Source: Ectobacillus antri (lineage in GTDB: Bacteria; Bacillota; Bacilli; Bacillales; Bacillaceae_G). From it: a DNA stretch of 64,000 bases. The stretch is from the NCBI RefSeq assembly GCF_003852715.1, contig NZ_RIAV01000007.1, positions 1 to 64,000 of the forward strand, read 5' to 3'. Below the pieces are notes generated by a model. That model was not told the origin of the DNA. It saw only the letters and a program-made list of their open reading frames with translations, and did not search any database. A program made the translations under genes and the position numbers. Of this stretch, positions 28,881-38,271 are shown in pieces; the first letter of the stretch is position 1; every line of letters begins with the position of its first letter.

Positions 28881-30188
28881 TTGGAAAATTCGAAAGGAAG
28901 TGCTTTGGCTTTATTGCCACTTGGTTCATTTTTAATTTTATTTGTAGGTTCAGGTGTAATTACAGGAGACTTTTATAAAATGCCGGTACTTGTTGCCATT
29001 ACCATTGCAGCAGCTATCGCTATTATGATGAATAAAAAAGAAACACTAGTTACAAAAGTGGAACGATTTGCAAAGGGTGCCGGACATACAGATATCATGA
29101 TTATGGTGCTTATTTTTATTTTAGCTGGTGCCTTCTCACAAACTGCAAAAGGGATGGGAGCTGTTGATTCCACAGTTAACTTAGCTTTATCTGTTTTACC
29201 GCAAAACTTTTTAATCGCAGGCTTATTTATTATCGGGGTTTTTCTATCATTAGCAATGGGGACATCCATGGGAACGATTGCAGCACTTGCACCAATCGGT
29301 GTGGGCATTAGTACACAAGCAGATATATCTATGGCTCTTTCCATGGCCACTATTATTGGCGGTGCGATGTTCGGTGATAATCTTTCCTTTATCTCGGATA
29401 CCACGATTGCGGCAGTCCGCTCGCAGCAAACCGAGATGAAAGATAAATTCAAAACAAATTTCTTCATTGTATTGCCAGCAGCGATTGTTACAATTATTAT
29501 TTTAGTTCTTATCACATCTGGCAATCAAAGTAGTGTAGCGGCTAAGGACTTTAATTGGATTAAGATTCTTCCTTATGTAGGTGTATTAGTTACAGCACTG
29601 CTTGGCGTAAACGTACTTGCTGTACTGGTGGGCGGAACTGTATTTGCTGGTGTAGTTGGATTGCTTGACGGTAGCTATACCATCACAAAGCTGTTCAAAG
29701 CTGTTGCGGATGGCATGAATGGCATGATGGAAATGGCGCTTCTTGCAATGCTAATTGGCGGTATGGTCGAACTGATTAAATACAACGGCGGCATTCAATT
29801 TATTCTAAATATCATGACGCGTAACATTCGCTCGAAAAAAGGAGCAGAATTCAGTATCGCCGGTCTTGTAAGTGCAACAAACTTGGCGACTGCCAACAAT
29901 ACGATTTCTATTATTTTTGCTGGTCCGCTTGCAAAGAACATCGCAGATCAATACAGCATTGATAAACGTAAATCAGCAAGCATTTTGGATATCTTCTCTT
30001 GCTGTGTGCAAGGTCTCGTACCGTACGGGGCCCAAATGCTGACGGCAGCGGCATTTGCATCAATTTCTCCGCTTAGTATTTTACCGTTTTGCTTTTATCC
30101 AATGCTAATTGCCATTTGCGGTGCATTAGCAATTGTCTTTAATTTCCCGCGTCTTTCTACAAAAGCAGAAGAGAAAAAAGCAGCTTAA
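28881..30188 (+). CDS. NhaC-family transporter under SAM riboswitch (MetT-like)
   Basis: A 435-residue integral membrane protein with about 11-12 hydrophobic segments. NhaC-superfamily motifs: MGTSMGTIAALAPIGVGI, MFGDNLSFISDTTIAA and ATNLATANNTISIIFAGPLA. TTG at 28881 is 6 nt after GAGGTG; the GTG at 28872 is inside that site. Members controlled by S-boxes have been proposed as methionine transporters (MetT). The riboswitch therefore argues for methionine or a sulfur compound rather than simple Na+/H+ exchange. Confidence 0.85.
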   Translation: MENSKGSALALLPLGSFLILFVGSGVITGDFYKMPVLVAITIAAAIAIMMNKKETLVTKVERFAKGAGHTDIMIMVLIFILAGAFSQTAKGMGAVDSTVNLALSVLPQNFLIAGLFIIGVFLSLAMGTSMGTIAALAPIGVGISTQADISMALSMATIIGGAMFGDNLSFISDTTIAAVRSQQTEMKDKFKTNFFIVLPAAIVTIIILVLITSGNQSSVAAKDFNWIKILPYVGVLVTALLGVNVLAVLVGGTVFAGVVGLLDGSYTITKLFKAVADGMNGMMEMALLAMLIGGMVELIKYNGGIQFILNIMTRNIRSKKGAEFSIAGLVSATNLATANNTISIIFAGPLAKNIADQYSIDKRKSASILDIFSCCVQGLVPYGAQMLTAAAFASISPLSILPFCFYPMLIAICGALAIVFNFPRLSTKAEEKKAA

Positions 30189-30189
30189 T

Positions 30190-30217
30190 AAAAGAGCACG
30201 CGGCGGCGTGCTCTTTT
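30190..30217. terminator. Bidirectional intrinsic terminator
   Basis: 12-bp perfect stem AAAAGAGCACGC/GCGTGCTCTTTT between the convergent NhaC-family and MFS genes. Confidence 0.88.
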
Positions 30218-30218
30218 G

Positions 30219-31604
30219 TTATAGGTGACGAAGCTTTCTGCTCATCCATATACTGGCGAACGCTAAACCAATTAGAATGATACTCAGCATGCGCATATGA
30301 CTCGCTGTCACCTCTTGACCGAATAAACTCCCGAGCAAGACTGATGCGAAGATTGCACCAATGTACCTCGCTGTTTGAAATAATCCAGATGCCACACCCG
30401 TTTGTTCAGGAGGTGCCGCTTTTAGCATAGCAGATTGCAAACTGATATTTTGAAAGCCATACCCCATACCGAGCAAAAGCAACACAGGGATGGTACCGTA
30501 AACAGGCAATTTTGTAAATACAAAGGCGAGTAGCACTGCACCGGTAAGCATAAAACCTGCCCCCAACATCAGCGCAGGTGCCGCCCCCACCTTATCCGTC
30601 CATCTTCCTGTAATAGGTGTGACCACAATGCCGGAGCCAGCGATAAATAGCATCAGCAAGCCACTCATAGATAAGCTGAGATGCAAATGATCCTGAAGAT
30701 ATACTGGTACACCAAACAATAGCACATAGTTATATATGTTTAACAAAACAAAAGTAAAGTTTACATACGTAAGCAATCGATTTTCATAAAACATACGAAG
30801 CGGAATAAACGCTGCTTCTGTCTTCCACTCGTGTCTTATAAATAGAAGTAATGTAACTACACCAACAAGTCCCATAACATACTGCGGCTCTGCTTTTAAG
30901 GAAAGAACAAATATAAGTAATGTAATGAGCGTAGCCGCAAACAACAGAATACCCGGTATATCTAAGAAATGAGCAACTTCTCGTAAGGAATGACGTTCAT
31001 GCGTTTCTTTAGGAAACATAAACCAAGCCAATAAAAAACTGACAAGCAGAAATGGAATGTTAATCATGAAAATTGCAGGCCAATCCCCTAGTGCTATCAC
31101 GAAGCCTCCCACTGTGGGGCCAAGGGCAACTGTGACGGAAGAAAATATGGAAATGACAGCAAGTGCATATCCTTGTTTATAGTGAATGTGTGCACGTACA
31201 AGTCCCATGCCTGAAGGATAAATCGCACTCGTGCCAATGGCTTGTATAATACGCAGTATAACCAATGCAGCAAATGATGAAATGATGGGCGCTGTAATCG
31301 CTGGAATAAAGGCAATAAGAAGACCCGTTAGAAATACTGCTTTTCTGCCGAACACATCTCCTAATCGTCCCATCACGGGCTGTCCAATCGCACTGGCGAG
31401 ATAAAACGCCGAAATGACCCATGATGCGGCGGCAAATGTTAGATGAAATGTCTCCTGTATACCGTGCAGCGCCATAGAAATCATGGACGAATTTAACGGA
31501 TTCAGAAGCGTCCCAGACGATACCGCAATTAAAAACAAGCGCCGCTCGCGCCGAAAGATTTGTCGATCACGCTCTGACAAAAATGGATTTATCGCAAACG
31601 CCAC
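30219..31604 (-). CDS. MFS drug exporter, EmrB/QacA (DHA2) type
   Basis: A 461-residue multispanning membrane protein. Motif A is GRLGDVFGRKAVF, and the motif C-like GPTVGGFV follows. GTG at 31604 has AAGGAGGTG 6-8 nt upstream; the longer frame to 31676 runs through the promoter. Many hydrophobic segments fit the 14-helix DHA2 group. Probably exports a cationic or hydrophobic drug. Direct repeats upstream suggest local regulation, but no regulator gene is adjacent. Confidence 0.82.
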   Translation of the reverse strand: MAFAINPFLSERDRQIFRRERRLFLIAVSSGTLLNPLNSSMISMALHGIQETFHLTFAAASWVISAFYLASAIGQPVMGRLGDVFGRKAVFLTGLLIAFIPAITAPIISSFAALVILRIIQAIGTSAIYPSGMGLVRAHIHYKQGYALAVISIFSSVTVALGPTVGGFVIALGDWPAIFMINIPFLLVSFLLAWFMFPKETHERHSLREVAHFLDIPGILLFAATLITLLIFVLSLKAEPQYVMGLVGVVTLLLFIRHEWKTEAAFIPLRMFYENRLLTYVNFTFVLLNIYNYVLLFGVPVYLQDHLHLSLSMSGLLMLFIAGSGIVVTPITGRWTDKVGAAPALMLGAGFMLTGAVLLAFVFTKLPVYGTIPVLLLLGMGYGFQNISLQSAMLKAAPPEQTGVASGLFQTARYIGAIFASVLLGSLFGQEVTASHMRMLSIILIGLAFASIWMSRKLRHL

Positions 31605-31620
31605 GGCATTCACCTCCTTT

Positions 31621-31674
31621 TGAGGTATTGTGCCCCAAATCGGTGCGTTTTTGTCAAGGTGAGGTATATTCCCC
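31621..31674 (-). promoter_or_regulatory. Paired direct repeats upstream of the MFS gene
   Basis: On the minus strand GGGGAATATACCTCA (31660-31674) and GGGGCACAATACCTCA (31621-31636) flank a perfect TTGACA (about 31653-31658). They differ by one insertion and two bases. The layout resembles an operator pair around a promoter. No good -10 at 17 bp; CACAAT at 19 bp is possible. Confidence 0.45.
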
Positions 31675-31677
31675 ATT

Positions 31678-31829
31678 TATAATAAGGCTGTGTTAAAGCC
31701 TAATTTTGATAACGGACACTTGTTCGCGAGAGTGAGGCTCCTGCGGGAAAAGCGAGTCAAGAGAGACCCAGCGGAAAGCGAACTCCCGTAACGGAAAGCA
31801 ACAACGAACTTTAACAGAGCCTATAATAA
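31678..31829. mobile_element. MITE-like element 1 with 8-bp target duplication
   Basis: The element 31686-31821 has near-perfect 13-bp inverted ends (GGCTGTGTTAAAG and CTTTAACAGAGCC, one mismatch) and is flanked by TATAATAA on both sides (31678-31685 and 31822-31829). No reading frame. Inner sequence shares CTGCGGGAAAAGCGA and CCCGTAACGGAAA with element 2 but lacks its central 40 bp. Ends starting GGCT and AT-rich 8-bp duplications fit the ISL3 group, a tentative link. Confidence 0.82.
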
Positions 31830-31856
31830 AAAAGAGGACCGAGGTCCTCTTTTTTA
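31827..31856 (-). terminator. Terminator of the RND gene
   Basis: Stem TAAAAAAGAGGACC/GGTCCTCTTTTTTA, overlapping the gene's stop region and reading as a terminator on the minus strand. Confidence 0.82.
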
Positions 31857-34800
31857 TACCGACTCACTCCGCTTTATCTCCGTTGGCCTCTTAGAGAAGC
31901 GCTGTTTGATAGACGTCATGATATGATATGTGGTTGGTACGATGACAAGTGTCAATAGTGTAGATGTGAGCAGACCTGAGATAACGACAATAGCAAGCGA
32001 ACGGGAAATGAGACCGCCTTCGGTTGACAGTGCAAGCGGCAATAAAGCACCAATTGTTGCAAGAGCTGTCATTAAAATTGGTCGAAGGCGTGTAGCGCCT
32101 GCCTCTAATAGAGAGGTACGCAATTCCATTCCTTTTTTCTCGTTTTGCATCACACGATCCATGAGTACGATGGCATTTGTTACCACAATCCCAATGAGCA
32201 TCAGAAATCCGACAAGAGCCGGCATGCCGAGCGATTGCTTTGTCAGGTACAATCCGAGCAAGCCGCCGCTAAATAGAAACGGAAGTGAAGATAGAATCGC
32301 TACCGGCATCAGCATGTTTCCGAATGTCACAAGCATCACAATGAACACAAGTACAATTGCAACCACCATCGCAATGGCCATGTTTTGGAATCCTTCGCTC
32401 ATCGCTTTCGCTTGCCCTTCGGAGCGATATGTCACACCTTCTGGAAGTTCGATATCCTTTAACTTTTTATTGACCGCTTCTTGTACGCCGGAAACGTTAT
32501 CTGTTGTAAAACGTGCTGTTACCTGTACGTATTCCTGTTGATTTAAACGATACAATGCAGTCGGACCTGGCTTTTCTGAGAGCGTCGCCACTTCTGATAG
32601 CTTCACCGGTTGCCCCATTGTATTCATCATTGTTTGTGCCGCAATGGCATCAATGGATTGTAATCCCTCGTTTTTAAAGCCCAGATTTACAGCGGTTGTT
32701 TTACCTTCAATTTGAACATTTGTTACACTTTCACCGGAAATCAAACCGCGCACAAAACCTGCGACCATAATTGGATTTAAGCCCTTTTCAGCAGCCTTTT
32801 CTCCATTAATCTCTAGACTAAGCTGCGGTTTTACGCCAGATAAGTTTGTGCTTACGTTACCGAGTCCTTCCGTATGCTGTAATTTTTCAACAATTGTTTC
32901 TCCGGCTTTTTGCAAATCGTCCTTGTTGCTTCCTTCTACAATCAACATAAACTGACCACCGCCTGTCATCCCCATAGGCGTCCACGCAATTTCAATGTCA
33001 TCAGAAATTTCTTTCAGTTCCTTTCGTACATTGTCTTCAAATGTCGTACTTTGTTCCTTTGTCACACTTTCTTTCAAATTCACCGAAATACGAATTTTTT
33101 CACCTTCTACAATGGTTTGGTAATTCTCTACATGATTCTCGTTCTTGATAATTGCCTCTAGGTCCTGTGCTGTTTCATTGGCTGCGGCAAGAGATGTACC
33201 AACCGGTAGATCTGCCGTTAAATTAAACATAACTGCCTTTTCTTCCGGTAAAAAGTTTTTTGGAATGAGCGGTACAAGAGCAAGTGAACCGATAAACACA
33301 ACTACTGCCAGTAAAACCGTTATCACGCGGCGCTGCAGAGTCCAAGCAATTGCTCTCTTATATATTCGTTCTAATACTCCTTCTTTCGGCTCTTTATGAG
33401 GAATGTTCAGCAAGAACAGCTTTGCCAACAATGGTACAACTGTTAAAGAAACGATGAGTGAAAATGCCAGCGCAACAATGACAGTGATTCCGAACGGCGC
33501 GAAAAATTTACCGATGATGCCCGGCACAAAAGACAATGGTCCGAATACAGCCATTGTAGTTAGTGTAGAGGATGTAACCGCTCCTCCCACTTCTTTTGCG
33601 GCTGTCAAAATCATATGCTCGTCACGCTTTGTTGCTGTTAACGTACGACGATAAATATTTTCGATTACCACAATGGAGTCATCAATGACACGGCCGACCG
33701 CTACCGCAATACCAGCTAGTGTCATCATATTTAATGTATAATTCAAATATTTCATCGTAATCATCGCTGCTAAAATGGACAGTGGAATGGATAGTACCGC
33801 TACGATCGTAGCACGAACGTTTCGCAAGAATACAAACGTTACAATGACTGCAAACAGCGTACCCAGTAACACTTCACGAAGCATGCTATTAACCGATTGC
33901 TCCACATATTCCGAGCTATCATACAGCATTGTAAACGCATAGCCATTTGGTAAATCGAGATCCTTCAGCTTTTCCTTTGCTTGCCGAACAACCTCTACCG
34001 CATTTTCTCCTGCTTGCGCTTTCAGCTCAAGCAAAACAGCCGCCTCTTCATTTAAGCGTGTATACACCGTTTCTTTTTTATCGCTATAGGTAACCGTCGC
34101 CACCTCAGACAATTTTACCTTTTGTAAGCCGTTTGAGGTCTGTGTGAGGATTTCAATGTTTTCCGCATCGCGAACCGATTTCAACTTAAAGTCCGCCTGC
34201 ACATTTAATGTTTTATCGTTTACATTCACCTGACCGGCTGGAAATGAGAAGTTATGCGAGAGAAATGCCTGTTTTACAAGCTCATACGTAACGCCCTTTT
34301 CCTTCATTTTATCTTGATCTAATGTAACCGCAAGCTGCTTCTCCGCTTCACCGGAGATATCAACCTTAGATACACCCTCAACTGTTGCAAGCGCTGGCCT
34401 TACACGATCGTTTACATACTGCGTTAAGTCGGATTGATTGGCTCCTTTCGCAGCCAGTGCAAACATCAGCACCGGTGCAGACGCAGGACCGTCCTTTAGA
34501 ATGACCGGCTTTCCTGTTCCTTCTGGCAGTTTGACAGCTGCAACCGCAGTGGTTACATCTTTTTCGGCATCATCCATTTTTTGATTCATATTGAACTCTA
34601 AAATAGCCATTACAAAGTTACTATGGGACTCGATATATAAATTTTCTACTTTGTTCAGTCCTGACAGCGCCGCTTCAAGCGGCTTACCGACATCTTCCAA
34701 ACCTTGCTCAGGCGTTGCTCCCACGTATGGAATTTGTACAAGCATATACGGAATATCAACATTTGGCATTGCTTCTTTCTTCATTGTTTGTACCGAATAC

Positions 34801-34880
34801 AATCCCCCTGCCAATATCATAAGAATGGCAATAAAGATCACACCGGCATTTTTTAACGAAAATTGAATCCATTTCGTCAA
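31854..34880 (-). CDS. swrC: RND (AcrB/SwrC-type) multidrug efflux transporter
   Basis: A protein of about 1008 residues with the 12-helix RND architecture: TM1 (AGVIFIAILMILAGGLYSV), two large extracytoplasmic loops, and two sets of five helices. The proton-relay acidic pair is in AVGRVIDDSIVVIENIYRR. Start: GTG at 34889 overlaps the ribosome site; TTG at 34880 sits 8 nt after GGGAG and is preferred. Closest described relative is B. subtilis SwrC (YerP), a surfactin-resistance pump. No TolC or adaptor is expected in a Gram-positive. Confidence 0.9.
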   Translation of the reverse strand: MTKWIQFSLKNAGVIFIAILMILAGGLYSVQTMKKEAMPNVDIPYMLVQIPYVGATPEQGLEDVGKPLEAALSGLNKVENLYIESHSNFVMAILEFNMNQKMDDAEKDVTTAVAAVKLPEGTGKPVILKDGPASAPVLMFALAAKGANQSDLTQYVNDRVRPALATVEGVSKVDISGEAEKQLAVTLDQDKMKEKGVTYELVKQAFLSHNFSFPAGQVNVNDKTLNVQADFKLKSVRDAENIEILTQTSNGLQKVKLSEVATVTYSDKKETVYTRLNEEAAVLLELKAQAGENAVEVVRQAKEKLKDLDLPNGYAFTMLYDSSEYVEQSVNSMLREVLLGTLFAVIVTFVFLRNVRATIVAVLSIPLSILAAMITMKYLNYTLNMMTLAGIAVAVGRVIDDSIVVIENIYRRTLTATKRDEHMILTAAKEVGGAVTSSTLTTMAVFGPLSFVPGIIGKFFAPFGITVIVALAFSLIVSLTVVPLLAKLFLLNIPHKEPKEGVLERIYKRAIAWTLQRRVITVLLAVVVFIGSLALVPLIPKNFLPEEKAVMFNLTADLPVGTSLAAANETAQDLEAIIKNENHVENYQTIVEGEKIRISVNLKESVTKEQSTTFEDNVRKELKEISDDIEIAWTPMGMTGGGQFMLIVEGSNKDDLQKAGETIVEKLQHTEGLGNVSTNLSGVKPQLSLEINGEKAAEKGLNPIMVAGFVRGLISGESVTNVQIEGKTTAVNLGFKNEGLQSIDAIAAQTMMNTMGQPVKLSEVATLSEKPGPTALYRLNQQEYVQVTARFTTDNVSGVQEAVNKKLKDIELPEGVTYRSEGQAKAMSEGFQNMAIAMVVAIVLVFIVMLVTFGNMLMPVAILSSLPFLFSGGLLGLYLTKQSLGMPALVGFLMLIGIVVTNAIVLMDRVMQNEKKGMELRTSLLEAGATRLRPILMTALATIGALLPLALSTEGGLISRSLAIVVISGLLTSTLLTLVIVPTTYHIMTSIKQRFSKRPTEIKRSESV

Positions 34881-34978
34881 CCTATTCACTCCCTCTCGTT
34901 TGATTTACATTTTGCATCTATAGTTAAGTATAGACGGAGATAAAATCCTTCCGTAGTGAGTTTAGTCACATTTTTCCA

Positions 34979-35173
34979 TTATAAAAAGTCAGAAAAAGTT
35001 CCTGACTTTTGTGACTTACTGTCATTTTGTTTACTGACTCGCTTCCTGCTCCCATGTAAAAATAAGTTCATTTGCCATACACTTACTTGTTTCATATGTA
35101 TATCTACAATCCTGCCATTTTGTAGCGCAGAGGTATTGGAATAGCCTACTAAAATAGCTGTATACTTCCACAT
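34979..35173 (-). CDS. Hypothetical small protein, 64 aa
   Basis: A short frame beginning MWKYTAILVGYSNTSALQNG, basic and serine/lysine-rich at the C-terminus. GGGGGA lies 8-9 nt before the ATG, and a U-rich hairpin (34984-35010) covers its 3' end, which supports a real transcript. No family recognised. Upstream region 35174-35480 has no other gene that I can support. Confidence 0.45.
   Translation of the reverse strand: MWKYTAILVGYSNTSALQNGRIVDIHMKQVSVWQMNLFLHGSRKRVSKQNDSKSQKSGTFSDFL
34984..35010 (-). terminator. Terminator after the 64-aa gene
   Basis: Stem AAAAGTCAG/CTGACTTTT followed on the minus strand by TTATAATGG. Confidence 0.6.
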
Positions 35174-35539
35174 GTAAAGTCCCCCATTCTGAACTGCTGC
35201 TTCACAAAGATGCTATATAAGTACTACTAGAAAAACCGACATTCTTTTTTTGGATGGGAAAGAAGAACAGGCAATGTATGGTTGCAGTAGGGGCCTAAGA
35301 GACGGGTGTCAAGTAAGAACATACGTAGAGAGGCGGTTCTGGCGCTGTGATTTTCTCGCTGTTTATCTGTCGAAAAAATCATGTAGACTTATATAGGTGC
35401 CTAGCAATATCTATTTACATGATGCAAAACATAGGTTACAAAATCTTCAAAAAACCTTAAGACTTTTCTTACAATTCCTTTAGTTTTCTTCTTTATAATA
35501 TGGTCTGAAACGATAAATTTGGGCGCTGGAGGAAGACAT

Positions 35540-36661
35540 ATGAGGACGCAACCAAAGGTATTACTGTTTACTGCAAGTTTTGGCAATGGGCATAATCAAG
35601 TTTCTCATGCCTTAAAACATACGTTTCAAGAGTTTGGTATTGGAACTGTCGATATTTATGATTTGTATGCGGAAGCATATCCGTATTGGAACGAAGCAGC
35701 AAAATTTTTATATAAACAATCTTTTTCCGTTGGTTCTTCTCTCTACAAAATGTTCTTTTATGGCATGGATCGCATTTACAGTACAAAAGCGGGAAAATTA
35801 TATTGCCGCATCGGAGAGAAAAAGCTAGAGGCAATTATTGAAGAGAAGCAACCGGATATTGTAATTACAACTTTTCCTGTCAGCACCGTTCCAGAATGGC
35901 GCAGACGCTCGGGGCGGAGCTTTAAGATTTACACTGTCATTACGGATTATTGTCTGCACAGCACATGGGTGCATCCTGAAATTGATCGCTACTATGCGGC
36001 AACGGAGGATGTGAAGCAAAAAATTATGTCAAGCGGTGTGCCTTGTGACAAAGTATATGTAAGCGGCATCCCTATACGCAAGGCATTTGAAACAGAACAA
36101 AGCAAATCGCAGTTGTTACGTAAGTACAACCTCAATCCACAGGCAAAGCGATTGCTCATTATGGCCGGCGCACAAGGCGTTGTAAAAAACATCAAATGGA
36201 TTGCTGCACAGCTGTTAGAGCAAAGCGATATAGAGCTCGTAATTGTATGCGGTAAAAACAAGCAGCTCTATAACCAACTTCATAAGCTACAACTACGTTA
36301 TCACAATCAACTTAAGCTATTTGGCTACATGGAAGATGTGCACGAATTATATGAGCTCGCCGACATTATGATTACCAAACCCGGTGGTATTACCCTGTCA
36401 GAAACCATTGCGACAAAGCTACCGACCATTCTGTACCGCCCGGTGCCGGGACAGGAAAAAGAAAACTCTTTATATTTTTGCAAAATTGGAGCCTCTATTA
36501 CGGTTCGGGATAAAGAGAGTATTGTCACGGAAGCTCTTCATTTGTTACAGCACGGTGATAGACTGTCAGAGATGCGTCTGGCGCTCAGTCAAGTCCACCG
36601 GCAAGAAAGTGCACGGCAGATTGTGGACGATATTTTACAACAATCTTTACATCTTGCCTAA
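35540..36661 (+). CDS. MGDG-synthase-like diacylglycerol glucosyltransferase (UgtP family)
   Basis: A 373-residue GT28-type glycosyltransferase. The N-terminal MGDG synthase domain has LLFTASFGNGHNQVSHAL and NIVITTFPVS-like TTFPVS; the C-terminal UDP-sugar site is ITKPGGITLSETIATKLP. ATG at 35540 follows GGAGGA. It would act at the cytoplasmic membrane face to make glucosyl-diacylglycerols, the lipid anchors of lipoteichoic acid. It is probably a paralogue of ugtP rather than ugtP itself, because the neighbourhood is different and the sequence diverges. Confidence 0.85.
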   Translation: MRTQPKVLLFTASFGNGHNQVSHALKHTFQEFGIGTVDIYDLYAEAYPYWNEAAKFLYKQSFSVGSSLYKMFFYGMDRIYSTKAGKLYCRIGEKKLEAIIEEKQPDIVITTFPVSTVPEWRRRSGRSFKIYTVITDYCLHSTWVHPEIDRYYAATEDVKQKIMSSGVPCDKVYVSGIPIRKAFETEQSKSQLLRKYNLNPQAKRLLIMAGAQGVVKNIKWIAAQLLEQSDIELVIVCGKNKQLYNQLHKLQLRYHNQLKLFGYMEDVHELYELADIMITKPGGITLSETIATKLPTILYRPVPGQEKENSLYFCKIGASITVRDKESIVTEALHLLQHGDRLSEMRLALSQVHRQESARQIVDDILQQSLHLA

Positions 36662-36753
36662 AAAAATCACAAGCACTTCATTTAGATGTGAAAATGGAGA
36701 TTTCTTCTCTTGCTTTGCAGGAGAAGGGATCTCGGCTAATTGCAAAGGGATTT

Positions 36754-36940
36754 AAATATTAGGCTGTGTTAAAGCCTAATGTTGATAATTGCACTTGTTG
36801 ATTGGAGTGATCCTGCGGGAAAAGCGATTCAAAAGGAGAACCCCGCAGGCGCATAGCACTGAGGAGGCTCCCTACTTGCTCGCAGAAAGCGCCCACCCGT
36901 AACGGAAATCAACAATGAACTTTAACAGGTCCAAATATTA
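36754..36940. mobile_element. MITE-like element 2 with 8-bp target duplication
   Basis: Element 36762-36932 begins GGCTGTGTTAAAGCCTAATG and ends ATGAACTTTAACAGGTCC, with AAATATTA directly repeated at 36754-36761 and 36933-36940. The ends pair (GTTAAAG/CTTTAAC; GTTGAT/ATCAAC). An inner stem CTGCGGG/CCCGCAG is present. Longer relative of element 1, no open frame. Lies downstream of the glycosyltransferase and upstream of carD-like gene. Confidence 0.82.
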
Positions 36941-37117
36941 AACAACAGAGTCAATAAATGACCAAACTTACAACAAGTTTGACGTTGCTTCCATTCCATT
37001 TGATTTTAAAACAAAATATATTGACATATGAATAAAAATATGATATTTTAATTATTTTTACAAAAAATTCTATATATGATAAACTTAAAAAGGTTACCAT
37101 ATACGGAGGTGAATTAT

Positions 37118-37579
37118 ATGTTTCATGTTGGCGATAATATTGTGTATCCAATGCACGGAGCAGGTATAATTGAAGCTATAGAAGAAAAAGAATTTTCAGG
37201 AGAAAAACAACAGTATTATGTCATAAAAATGTCAATCAATAATATGCAAGTGATGATTCCAACAAGTAAAATGTTGAGTTCAAGTATACGACCAGTTACG
37301 GATCTACTTGCATTAAAGCAAATCATACACATTTTCCACCATGGAGAATCAGATCGGTTGTTAACTTGGAAACAAAGGTATAAATTGAACACAGATAAAA
37401 TTAAAACCGGTGAAATACAAGAAGGTGCTGAGGTTGTACGTGATTTAATGCGTATGCAGAAAGAAAAGGCACTTAATGCAAGTGAAAAAAAGATGTTGGA
37501 CAATGCATATGAATTTTTGATTAGTGAACTGGAATTAATTAAAGGCATCACTGAAGTTCAAATAAAAAGTTTTTGTTAA
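37118..37579 (+). CDS. CarD-family RNA polymerase-binding regulator
   Basis: A 153-residue CarD/CdnL-like protein. The N-terminal RNAP-interaction domain reads FHVGDNIVYPMHGAGIIEAIEE with YYVIKM and NMQVMIP strands; the C-terminal part is helical (TWKQRYKLNTDKIKTG, LMRMQKEKALNASEKKML). ATG at 37118 follows GGAGGTG. Such proteins bind the RNAP beta subunit and tune open-complex stability at rRNA and other promoters. B. subtilis YdeB is a related protein. Confidence 0.88.
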   Translation: MFHVGDNIVYPMHGAGIIEAIEEKEFSGEKQQYYVIKMSINNMQVMIPTSKMLSSSIRPVTDLLALKQIIHIFHHGESDRLLTWKQRYKLNTDKIKTGEIQEGAEVVRDLMRMQKEKALNASEKKMLDNAYEFLISELELIKGITEVQIKSFC

Positions 37580-37599
37580 GACTAGTTATAAACGTGTCA

Positions 37600-38040
37600 C
37601 AGGTTTATTTCACCATTAAGAACATGTGTACGTAAAGCTTTTGGGCTATAGCTCAACAGAAATTCATCTCCCCCTTATCGTTGGGCTTCTCCCTTCACAC
37701 GCTTGAAGAGGATACTTCTTTTGGAATTATGTTAAAAAATCATTTCTAAGACATCTAATTTCTTCAACTACTTTTAGTAGCATCAACCTCTTTTGTAATT
37801 TCTACAATCTACTCTAATTTCGTCAGCTAAATTTCTCTTATTGATATTTAAAGATTCTTCAAATAGCTTATTTGATTTTTGCAACCTTAATTCACACTGG
37901 CGCGGACAAGGAGCCGTAAAGATGAAAGAGAGGTAGGGCTTTCATTGTTTTAGGTACGTATCTAAATCATTATTTCTAGAAGAAAAATCATTTATCTCTT
38001 TACGTAAATTTGATAAACAAATCGGTAACACCATATGGTT
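37600..38040 (-). pseudogene. Possible decayed coding sequence (unassigned)
   Basis: No complete gene. On the minus strand short open stretches look protein-like, for example LQKSNKLFEESLNINKRNL... ending NYKRG (about 37800-37900) and DEFLLSYSPKALRTHVLNGE (about 37605-37675), separated by stops. I cannot assign a family. The rest of 37580-38270 is AT-rich and featureless except for an orphan terminator. Confidence 0.25.
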
Positions 38041-38046
38041 AACTAC

Positions 38047-38078
38047 AAAAATGGTTTCCAGACTAGGAAACCATTTTT
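38047..38078. terminator. Orphan intrinsic terminator
   Basis: 13-bp perfect stem AAAAATGGTTTCC/GGAAACCATTTTT with no intact gene directly before it on either strand. Confidence 0.65.
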
Positions 38079-38271
38079 AATGTAATTTACATGAATTATC
38101 TACTATTCATTCATCATATCTATCCTCCCTAATTTCATTACTTACCAGGCTAGCCCTGCTTCCTGCAGCATCTATATTTGAGTATGCCCAAATGAATGGC
38201 TATAGACTGCGTACGATTCCCTTTTAAAATGCTGTCACGCAAAGTGGCTTTTGCTGTATAGTAAACAATTG

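Noticed and set aside
28973-29524. 183-aa minus-strand frame opposite the NhaC-family gene
   Set aside because: Antisense shadow of a hydrophobic protein; alanine/isoleucine-rich composition is expected from that.
31930-32541. 203-aa plus-strand frame opposite the RND gene
   Set aside because: Serine/arginine/threonine-rich antisense shadow; no start signals.
36951-37151. 66-aa minus-strand frame upstream of carD-like gene
   Set aside because: Lies over the promoter and ribosome site of the CarD gene; AT-rich chance frame.
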